Assembly (NCBI GenBank): GCA_038373865.1
Contig: JAXGGA010003874.1
Location: forward strand, 32,090 to 96,089
Direction of reading: 5' to 3'
Source: Uloborus plumipes
Taxonomy: Eukaryota; Arthropoda; Arachnida; Araneae; Uloboridae
DNA: 64,000 nt
Made by a program: the position numbers and the translations under genes. The first letter of the stretch is position 1; every line of letters starts with the position of its first letter. The notes below the pieces were generated by a model. The model was not told the origin of the DNA. It saw only the letters and a list, made by a program, of their open reading frames with translations, and ran no database searches. This document shows, piece after piece, positions 48,401 through 60,400 of the stretch.

Positions 48401-51400
48401 TGCACTGGACATTCCAAAAAAGTAGAGCATCAATTGCTCCTTCAAAAAAAAAAAAAGAAGAAAAAGGAAAAAAAAAAAAACACGGTGAACAGTAATAAAG
48501 AGAAATATACATATTTACAAAAGTAGACCATCAATTTTTCCTTTAAATTCAAAAAAAAAAGAAAAAAGAAAGCACGGTGAACAATAATAAAGAAAAATGT
48601 ACATATGTACAATTAATGTTGTAAAAATGCACTGATCAATCCAAAAAAGTAGACCATCAAATGCTCTTTTTATTTCAAAAAAAAAAAAAAAACACGGTGA
48701 ACAATAATAAAGAAAAATGTACATATGTACAATAACGTTGTAAAAATGCACTGATCAATCCAAAAAAGTAGACCATCAATTGCTCCTTTTATTTAAAAAA
48801 AATAAAAAAAAAGCACGGTGAACAATAATAAAGAAAAATGTACAAAAATGTATCCACAAAAGTAGACCATCAATTACTCCCTTAAGTTCAGAAAAAAAGC
48901 ATGGTGAACAAAAAAAAAAAAAATACAGATGTACAGTTATGTTGTAAAAATGCACTGATCAATTCAAAAAAGTAGACCGTCAACTGCTCCCTTAGATTTA
49001 AAAAAAAAAAAAAAAAGCGGTGAATAATAATAAATAAAAATTTATGTATGAAAAATTACGCTGTAAAAATGCACTGATCAATTACTTCTCGGCAATCTGA
49101 AATCAATTTGAATATTATATTTGGCGCTAAATGTACATTATTCCGTAAGGCGTTAAAATAATTTCCAACATTGCGGTATATCATAGCAAATAGTATGGAC
49201 ATGAAAACGAACTATTGATTGGATGTTTGGCGAGAAAATATAGTAACATACTTTGATTGAAAACAGCAATAGGTATAAAGAACAAAATAGAGTTCGTCTG
49301 GAAAATAATGCATGACATCTAAGCCTCTACAAATCTAAAGGAGTTCCGAAATATGAAACTGAATCTCATTTGTTTTTAAAAAAAGATTAATCTGTTAATC
49401 AAATACCTTTTTTATCCTTTATACTTGAGATAGTTATTGTGAAAACTTCCATTATTGAGGGCTCTTGGCGCGATTTAAAAGATCGCCAAATTTACGGTAG
49501 CAAGCAATTCCAACTATCTGTCAGAGAGTTGAGTTGATACACTAAATACTCGATTGGATTGATGAAAGCCTTCGAAAATGGAGTTTAAAATTGAAATTAC
49601 AAAGACAGAATCAGGACTAAAATTGAAATTATAAAATAACTACCCATCGGATTTTGTTGAAACTGGTCTCTAAACCTTCCCAGTACCAAAAGGAACAAAC
49701 GGTGAAAATTTCAGCTCCCGGGTAGTTTCTGAGATCTTAGGGAACACCCACACACACATACACATATACACATTTACCAACATTCATTTTTATAACTATA
49801 CTTGATAAGAGGAATACTTAAATAGTCATAGGCAAAAAATAAATAAATGTTCTTTTCGATTAAAAAGTAATGATACAATTTTCATGTGATATGTAAACTA
49901 GTATATTTATTAGGAATTAACTAAATACTTTTGTACAGGAAGGTAAAGTTAAAAATTACATAGTTGTATTGCAAAAAAACTTGCAGGTTAGAAACCTGTC
50001 TAATACAGAAAGAAAATACTTTAGAACAGATTGCTCCAAAACCTACCCCCCATCTTTCAACTGCCACTTCCTCCATTGTCCTGCCTTGTTCCTGTGCCTG
50101 CTCTTGAATTCTCAAGTAAGCTTTTTTCAACCAACTATACCCGTGATCTCCAACGGACGTGGAAGGCAACTGTAAGTCTTCTGCACATGATGTTTCCTCT
50201 GGAAGTCCATCACCACTAGTTTTCATGTATGGATTGAGCTCCCTAGACTGCTGTATTGCCTGAAATATATGCCACTTGGATACAATGCCCTCTAGATTAA
50301 AAAATATATATATATGCAGAAACACACACACTAATCTTTATAATCAATTACTACAGAAACAAGAAAACAATTACTTTTCTAATGCATAATATTTCTTAGA
50401 AACAATTAGCTCTTTGTAATATTAAAAGGCAGAAGCATTAACAATAGTTGATTTTGGAAAACAACTTTTCCTCTTTGATTGTGACCATGTTTTCATGTCA
50501 CCCAATTACCATGGGCTCAGTGATTTTTCTTCGTTTTTGAGAGAGAGAGAAATTGACATAAGAAGAGGTTCTAGGAAAAAACGTCCCCGGAAAAAACGAC
50601 CCCTAGGAAAAAATGTCCCCTGGGAAAAAACATCCCCTCGGAATAAACGCCCCCGGAAAAACGTCCTCTCGGAAAAAACGTCCACGGAAAAAAGTCCCCT
50701 CGGAAAATCGTCCCTGAAAAAACGTCCCCTCGGAAATAACGTCCCTCTTAGAAAATGTCCCCTAGGAAAAAATTGACTTGCAAAAATTTTTTTAAATCAT
50801 TTTCTGTGAGTGATTTAATTTTTTTAATCAAAATAAAAGTAGTAATTCTAATGAAAAGCGGGAGAAATATTTTATTAACAATTTTAAAAATTGTTTCTAA
50901 CTTGAATTCTGTAAACAGTTTATTTGCTATCTTTCATTTTAATTCATTACAGCGGATGTATAATTTAGAGGGAAACAAAGAAATGTTATATTTTTTATCA
51001 ACTGTTTCAAAAAGTGTTCATAAATTTACATGTGTTTAAGCACATTCGTGTAACTGCCGTTTTCAATCGGAGCGACAGCTAGAACTCGCAATTGTCGTCT
51101 CAAAAGAAAGAAAAAACATTTTATTTTTTACATATTTTCCTTTTATTTGAACTAAACGCATTCCTGAAATATATTTATTAACAATTTTTCAGCAAGTTGA
51201 AATGATTTTTTTACGCATTTTTTTTCAAACCTGAGGAAACATTCAAATTTCACAATTTAAAAAAAAAAAATTTCGAGTTCGAATATTTATTTGTAAACTA
51301 CAACTTTTTATTTGAAGTATGACCACTTTCACTACTGACTATTTTACCTCACCAGACCTCGTATTTGTAAAGAAAACTGTTCATCAATAATTGTATTTAA

Positions 51401-54400
51401 TATCCAATACTGTTTAATAATATCAAAAAATACCAAAAAAAAAAATCCATTAGTTTCCTGCGACAAACGCTTCTAAGTAGCTATAATATGAGAAAATAGC
51501 CACACTAAAATCCTTTGTTGAAAAAAAAAAAAAAAAAAAAAAAACAAATGCTGCTAAAATTTCTATTCATCACTGGAAATGGTAAAAACTAACTTTAAAA
51601 AAAATCTCAATTTTGTTCATACGGAATGCTTTTTCATCGGGGATGTCTTTTCCTATAGGACGTTTTTTCTATGGGGATGTTTTTTTCTGGGGACGTTTTT
51701 TCCTAGGGGACGTTTTTTCCTAGTGGACGTTTTTTTCCTCAGGGACGATTTTTCCGGGAACGTTTTTTCCTAGGGGACGTTTTTTCCGGGGACGTTTCTT
51801 CCGGGACGTTTTTTCTAGGGACGTTTTGTCGGGGATGTTTTTTCCTGTCACCATAAGAAAAGTTAAAGAAAAAAGCTTAAACTTTAAATTTTACTCCTCA
51901 TAGTAATTTAGAGCATTAAGAAAAGTACGTTACATATGTACAAAGAGCTTGTTGAATTCAAAATTGCTATGGTCCCGATTAATATCATCAACGTTGACAA
52001 AGTGTTGGCTTTTACCTGCAAAGATCTACAATTTGAAAATCAAGTTCATGGGAATCTTATTTACATCGAACATTTGTAGCAGTTCTGCCTCTTGTAGACT
52101 AACTGAGGGTGGGTTTTTAATTTATAATTATTCATAACAATAGCTCCTGTTGCCCAAAATAACTTACTGAACAATATGCCACACACTATTAATACTAATG
52201 TACAAAAATTTCTGTAACAATATTTAATTTTAGAAACGTCTTAATTAATCATTTGCATAATGTAAATCATAAAGGAATTGAGGGATCTAGGGTGATGAAT
52301 AGCAATAAAAACAACTTAAACTAAATCCAATACAAAGACCGAATAAACTTATTGTAACAATCACTTAAACACTTTATGAAATTAACTTTAAAAAGGCTCT
52401 ACAGTCAAACCTTAATGAAACAAACTCAAAGGAACCTTTAAAATCAATTTCTCTTACTGTAATTTGTCATATCAGAACAGTAATCAACCACAAACCATAG
52501 GACGGGGATCTCAAATGTAGTTTGTCTTAGCAATAATTAGTTTTAAACTCAAGAATTGATGAGATTCAACTGCATAATCAGGGGTCTGTCCAGGATTTTT
52601 CACAGGGTCCGTTTTTTGTGAAAAACTAAATAATTTTGTGAAAAATCAAATAATTTTCTAAAAATCAAACAACTTAAAAAAAAAATGCAAAAACAAAAAT
52701 TATTTTTGAATTTAATAAAAATAAAAATACATTTCATTTATTTTCCTCTTAAAAAAGCGTATTAAACATCAAAAATGTGAAAAATCCGATTCCTGTAGCG
52801 GATGCAAAGAGATTGCAGTTTTCAAAGTGATGGCATCAAAAACATAAGAATGGAATATAAACGAATTTATTTTGGCTTTTTTTACAATTGCATTTTAAAG
52901 GTCTATGATAAACATATTATTAATGTCTGTTAACACAACTAATGCAAAAATAAAATGAAACGATCCAAGCAGCATTTAGACTCACAAAAGATCAGTTAAT
53001 TTTGCTTTAAAAAATTTTAAATAGTGATCTGAACAAAAAATAAAGCGAATTTTCATTTATTTGTCTCCTAATAAAGAGTAATTAGCTTGAAAATAAGTAA
53101 AATTCGATTTTCATATCGGATGCAGAAATCACATTTTTCAAAATGAAAGCATCAGAAGAAAAAAACGGTAAATTAATAATTTATTAAAGTCAAGTAATTT
53201 TAGAGTTACATTTCATCAGGTTCATTAAATGAATGTCATTAATAATCATCGACATATTCGCCGAAAATTCGGAGGAAAAAACTCGGTAGGGAGACGTAAC
53301 AAAACAGACAATATCGGACTTACAATATTAACAGACGAAAATATACATTAATTCCTGAATATAACCAAAACACCAAAAAGCATTTTTAAAAAAAATCCAG
53401 ACAATTTTCTGCCAAAATAAGGTCAAAACGTTGCACCAAAGAGGTCAGATGGCGATAATTTTAAATAGCTAATCACTCTACCAAAAGCAATCCCATTTTT
53501 TTCTCTAACCCTAGCTATCTGTTTGCAGTTCTAAATTCATTTCGCAGATAATTGCTATAATTATAATTTTCTTTTGTTTAAGTCAGGAGCAGGGAGAAAA
53601 ATTCTTACTCTGCATTTCCAGAGAAATCTATAACAGCAACATCGCAGCAAGACATTTTGATTTACATATGATAAAACAAACAAGTAGAGCTAGCTAGTAA
53701 AGCAAAACAACTACCTTTTTAAGTTGTTAATTTCTTTAAAAGAAACCAACAAAAATTGCTACACATTAACGATTTATCCCTTGCCCAAAGTATCGCAGGC
53801 AGGAAGTGCGGACTTCTTTTTCTTTTTTACGCAAAATTGTCGGATAAGCGATTGGCTTCTTTAACTTCAGAAAAGGCCCAAAAGTTATGGGCTTTTACAC
53901 AGAAATATGCTATGGCGTTATTTTGATTTCAGATTTGCTCTTTGAATGAATAATGTGTGAAGGGTCCGTTTTGCTTGATCGTATTTTTGTGAAGGGTCCG
54001 TTTTGCTTGATCGTATTCTTGTGAAGGGTCCATTTGCTCGATCGTATTTTTGTGAAGGGTCCGTTTTGCTTGATCGTATTTTTGTGAAGGGTCCATTAAC
54101 GGACCTCGAATTTCCTCTGGCCAGACCCCTGATAATAAATTATTATTCTAAATCTATGCATTCTTTCTAATCAATGTGATGATACCTTTTATCATTAAAA
54201 TTATTGAAAACTGTTTCCGTTTGAAAACATAAAAAGTTATTTCATTAATGTTTTTCAGAATAGTTTTCATTCGACTACATAAAAAAAGAAATAGCAATAA
54301 ACTGAAGCAGAATCGAAGCTTTGGGAAAAATACAAATTTCAGCTTTGATTTGAGAGGCAGACCTTATAGTATGCTGTGGGTACCATCATTGTAAGTCATC

Positions 54401-57400
54401 CCTTGTTTTAAAAGAACTCAATATTTGAAGTTTGATTTTAAATGCTTCTTCATTTATTTATTTTTTTACAATCTGCTGCTGAAATTCTGATCTTAGGAGC
54501 AGAATAGGAGCAGTTAGGAAATAGTTTATAGCAGCTGATAAACTACTTTCAACCACCAAATCATCAAAATTTGATTAGTTGCAACATCCTGAATCAATGA
54601 CAATCACTAAATCTTTTAATTAACAAATATCTTATACACTACATTCAGTACCTGAATTGGGGGAGAAGGTGAATGAGTTCGTAAGAAACAAATTTTTTTT
54701 AAGTTACAAATTTGACAACTTAATACAAACCAATTCTTTTTTCCTTTGTAACTTAGATGTTTCTTTTTTCTTCTGACGGGAGCTTCCGGAAAATAACTCA
54801 CTTTTGCTCAAAGTTGGCACAAAGGTTTCTTCATTCATCCAGTCATCTCTCTGTTGCAAAATAAAAACTATAATTAGTAGAGTTTGCTTTGTTAGATATG
54901 TTCCAGAAAATAGAGTTTTAGGACACATCATCTCTACTAATAATAAAGCTGAAGGTTTGTCTCTCTTTCTGTCCTTCTGTCTTTCCGTCTGTCTGTTACG
55001 CGCGTAGCGCCAAAACCGTTCGGTCGATTTTCATGCCACTTGATACAAAATTAGTTTGTAGCATGTAGTTTTGCACCTCGAAGCGATTTTTCGAAAATTC
55101 CATTTCGTTCTTTTTCTATTCGAATTCTTAGCGGAAATTCGATAAAATAGGGAAGAAATATTTCACACACATTTTCAAGTCTTATGTCATTCGAAAGCTT
55201 GAAATTTTCTGCACAAAATGAAGTTTTTTCGAAGTTTCTACGATCATCAGGAGAGCTGTAACAACTGTTTTTAGAATCCCGAAATTCAAGGCTTACCTTC
55301 AGTAAAGCAAGCCAAACGATTCTAAAATGATTGAGCTCTGGAATAAAATTTGTTTGAAAAGAGAGATAAAATGAATTATTTAACAACGGAAATCAACTTT
55401 TTATGTTGTTACTATGGTTACGTGTTCAATTTTTGTTTCGTTCTTTTTCCAGGGTTGCCAGACGTAGTATTTTTGATTCTACGGTAGTATTTTTTCGGCC
55501 CAAATAAGGAGCATAGTATTTTTCTGGCAATCCTGTTTCCAATATACTAATGACTTAATTAAAAGACTTGGCGGATTTTTTTTTTTTTTTTTTTCATTTT
55601 CATAGATTTCGCATTTCAACAACATTGATTTTGGCAACGTTTGGAAACAGTAGTATTTTGTAATATTTTTTTTAGAGGAGGCGCAGTATTTTTTTGTTCC
55701 AATTCTCTGGCAACCCTGTCTTTTTTCCGGTGAAGATGCTTTGGGACCCTGCTTGGCGCGTTTTCAAAAAGTCAACTACGCAAAATAGCTAGGGTTACCA
55801 CGCTTGGCGCGCCTATCGTTCATTTAGCGAGAAAAGGGTACCTAAAGCACAGATTAACGAAATATCGTATCAATTGCCCTATTGCATCGTTTTTTTAAGT
55901 GTTTCATTTCGGAAAATGTATTGTTTTGTTTTTTAAGCTAGGAAAGATAACTTTCTTCTTCTTTTAAACTTTGGTAAGATTTCTGTTGGTTTCTGTTATC
56001 AACAAAATTGTTCTTATTTTCTCTTTTGGCTTATTTTTCTCCATCTCCCTTGGGGTTGCATTCGAATGTTCCAAGAGGGTGTTTTACCCCATTTATCGGG
56101 TAAATCAGTGTTTTCAATGCAAGGTGATATGAATTGGTTAACAAAAGTGATATGAATTGGCGCGACCACTTGGCGATATATCGCCAAGCTTTTGATCGCT
56201 AAGTATTTGACGTCAAATTGGCGAAAAAAAAAATTTTTTTTTTTGATTTGGGTTCAATTTGGCGCTGTTGGCGATATTTTGCGAAAAATCCACTGAATGA
56301 TGTTAAAATCGACGATATTTAGGAGATTAATCATTGTAAAACATTTTTTTGCATTATTTCGTAGCAAACTAGGAATACAAATGTTTGAATTGTTATCTTG
56401 CTCACTCCAAGCACTATTTTAGCACTTAAGGCATCTACTAAGAAATTTACACGTAAAATTAAGTAGTGTGGGGTCCATATCAGATCTTTATATCACTTTA
56501 AAGGAATTATAGTTGAATAAAACTAAAATAGAGCATTTTTTCTGCTATATCAATTATTTTACAAATGCACTTTTAATTTTATACCACGGGCAAAGCCGTG
56601 CGGGTACCGCTAGTATAATATAATCCCCTATATTATAGGGGTCAATCCGTGCAAAATCATACAGGAAAACTCAACAATGTTGCTCACTATTTTTGATTTT
56701 AAAATTTTTTTTGCCTGTTAATTAACTGTTATATTGGGAGCCTGAAACAATGGTTTAAGAATTTTTAAACCAAACTGTCAGACTCATGTTTTCAGATTTT
56801 TTTTTTTTTTTTTTGCAAGCACTTTTCAGTAGCTGGGGAAGTGACTTTTCATGAAAAGAGTACTTTTTGAAGATGCTTATAACTTTTTTATTTATAAATG
56901 TATCAAAATGATTTAAAAACCACTTGATTCAGCAGAAAATGATCTAAATTTCTATACTAGTTATTTTTTTGATAATTAGTAACAAATTTGTGAAAAATTG
57001 GCTTAAAAATAAGATTTTTTGTGTGAAATTTTACATTTTTGGCATAAAAATATTAGTAGAAGGAATTAAGACTCACTCTTTACTTTTTTTCCCTTGAATA
57101 GATATCTTATAGAACTATTCCCAGAAGTAGTAAGAAATATTTGATGACAGTCATTTTTTTTTATATAATTTGTCAAACTTGGCATTTTGGAGAAAAAATG
57201 CTAACTTTGAGATTTAATATCTGAAAAGGGACTGAATGAAAATCTACAAAAATTTAACTGGATAACCTTCTAATAGTAGTAAATATGTAGCAAAAATGTT
57301 ATGAGTGATATCGTTCTAGTTTTAGAGATATGGAGCCTCGAAGTTGGCTGAAAACTCACATTTATTTTGACGCCAAGAAATCATCACATAATGCAAAGTT

Positions 57401-60400
57401 TATTATTCTCATAATATTAGATGAGTTTTTTGTGGTATAAGCTAACCTTTTTACAAAAACACATGATATTTAAATTTACTTTCCATTTACAGAAAGAAAT
57501 AATTTAGACATTATGCTTTTACAATTGCTTTTTTTCAACGTGTTAGTTATAAAAACATGATTTTCCACTTTAAAGCTTGGTTTTCACGGTCTTTATACAT
57601 CTAGTGAGAAGAAAACAATTATAGTTTTAATAAACCTAAAACTCTTCATTCATTTTTAAAAGTTTAAAGCGTTAAAACCCCCCTACAGCATCAAAAAGTT
57701 GCTTAAAACCCGAATTTAATCTCTAGATCCTATTATTTTCTGTGAGACTGTATCTGTATAACCGCAGAAAATGGCGAACGTATTCTGGCGGAAAAGGGTA
57801 GGATCTAGAGTAGTGTTTCCCAACCTTTTCAAGCTCATCACCCCCTTCAAGATGCTGACTGACACCTATCGCCCCCCCCCCTTTTTTTCTTCCTCGAAAA
57901 AACCATAATTTGGAGCAAGTGAACATCTATAATATTAAAAATATAAGTACCTAAGTTTAATTTGAAGTAAAATGTACGCAATAAAGATATTATGACTAAC
58001 CACTTTTAAACTAAAAATATTAATTAATAATTAAATACCTTTTTTTTTTCTTTCACAAAGCGAACTGATATAATCATTTGAAGGGAAACATTTAACTAAG
58101 ATCATTGCCGTTCAAGAAATTATTTTCTTTTCTACGCTGGAATCTGGGTAGTTAAAATCATTGAAACTAAAAATTGGAAGGAAAATAAATTGAAAATATG
58201 AAAATTCATAAAATTGACAATGAATGATAAAATACTCCCTACGGTCAATCCGAGGTACAAAGAGGAAGCGCTTGAACTTCAATTTGTTTATTTCTTAACG
58301 TTTCGTGCTTATTATGCACTCATTAGTATGGAATAAGAAAGCAACTGAGTTGGAGGCAAAAATCCTCTTACAGAGTAAAGAGAGCAAAAAAAACTGGAAG
58401 CTAATGTGTTTTTAGACCAGTTTTTTTTTGGTTCTCTTTGCTCTAAAAGAAAATTTTTGCTTCCAACTCGGTTGCTTTCCTATTCCATGCTGATGAGTGC
58501 ATAATAAGCACGAAACTGCAGTCTATGAATGGAAATAACCGAGTTGGCGGTGTATTGCAAATTCAGAGGCATTTAAATTTAATACAGTCGAACCTGTTTA
58601 GCTCGAAAACTTCTCTATATCGAAATTTTTCTATTTCCCTGCTTTTACAACATAAACTTAATTTTTTTTTCTCATGTTTATCTCGAACGATTTTTCCTGA
58701 AAACCTCTATATCTCGAATTTCGACAACTCATTTTTGAATTTTATCTTCAGATAACTTTATAAAAGGTTTAACTTGGAGACAAAAATCATCTTTTGCACA
58801 ATCATTCAAAGATTATGTTCGTACTTAAAGGTATGCATTAACTTGCTATTGATATAATCATCACAATTAGTAAAATGTGGACTCACAACATGTCCTACAG
58901 TAAAATATTCAAGCATATCAATGCAAAAAAATCTATGAAGTATTTGACTTTGTTTCAATTGACTATTTTTATAAATTTTATCACAACCTCTGTATCTCGA
59001 AACCTCCAACCTCAAATTTTTCTTCCGTCCCGTGAAATTTGAGATAGACAGGTTTGACTGTATGTGTTCTGATCTCTAAAGTTCTTCGTAGTATGAGATC
59101 AACAATCAGGGTCCGTCTTAATTTAATTTTTAATTTAATGTTAGAAATTGTTATGTTAATTTTCATTTTTCACTTATTAGACAGAAATTAGGTTATTTGC
59201 GTATGAAAATAAGATCTGGATTACTGTAAAGGCCTTTAATTTCGCGGGCCGTAATTTTCGCGAAAATGAATATATCGGTGATTTTGCGGGCCGAAAATTT
59301 CGCGAATTTTGCATGTACAGAACCGAAAGTTGAAAAAGTCCAAAGTAAAAAAAAATTCGCGAGGCCTAAATTTTCGCGATTACGAAGGGCTCGCGAAAAT
59401 CGCGAAAATTAAGGCCTCGCGAATAAAAAGGCCTTTACAGTATATAGAGATACTCGTTTTTTTTTTGTTTTTTTTTTGTTACAAAATTTAGTATTGCTGT
59501 CAAATATAACACAATAGATTTACAACCGCAAAACCCCTTTCTGTCATTAAAATGTATTAAAGGGGACTAGCAAGTTTAGAGACAGATATTATAATTACTT
59601 CTTGACAAATAGTTAAATGTATGAAAAGTTTGAAAAATTACCTTTACAAGAGAAACATTTTGTTCCTGTTTTTGAGAATGAGCAACATCACCTGAATCCT
59701 GAAATGTAATCATAAGATATACATTTATATGAAAAGGGGGAAAAAAAGTCATCAAAAAGCGAAAGGAAAAATATAGATTAAAGAAACTTACAGAATCACT
59801 TGAACCTGAACTAGTTATCTGTTCCTTAGATGGCTTGCTCTGTCAAAAATTAATAAAGATAATTATTGATTAAGTTAAAAATGCAAGACAACGTATCCAA
59901 AAGTACAAATAAAATGTTTAAAAAGAGTTAGAAAACTCTAGCAAATAGCTATTTCGGGGCTATTATAAATGAAGCCCCATCATCAGTGCTAAAAGATGAT
60001 GGTTCAATGACAATAACCAATATAATAAACATGACAATATAATATAATAAACATGTTTATTTACCCTCGCGTTTCTCGCATTCCTGGTTCACTTGACTGT
60101 TGTCCGTGAACCATCATCTTTTAGCACTGATGATGGGGCTTCATTTATAATAGCCCTGAAATAGCTATTTGCTAGAGTTTTCTAACTCTTTTTAAACATT
60201 TTATTTGTACTTTTGGACACGTTGTTTTGCATTTTTAACTTCATTAATTGTACAAAGTTTTCGACTGCTTTTCTTACAAATAATTATTGATTCATTAAAC
60301 TTCATTTCAAAAAAGCATGCAACTGAGAAAGATGACTTATAATAAACAATGTGGTGATGCATTTGCATTAATTGATGTTTTTCTCATAATAAAATTACAT

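Noticed and set aside
50495..50776. Lys/Arg/Pro-rich 93-aa frame
   Set aside because: Translation of the ~16-bp array; periodic by construction.
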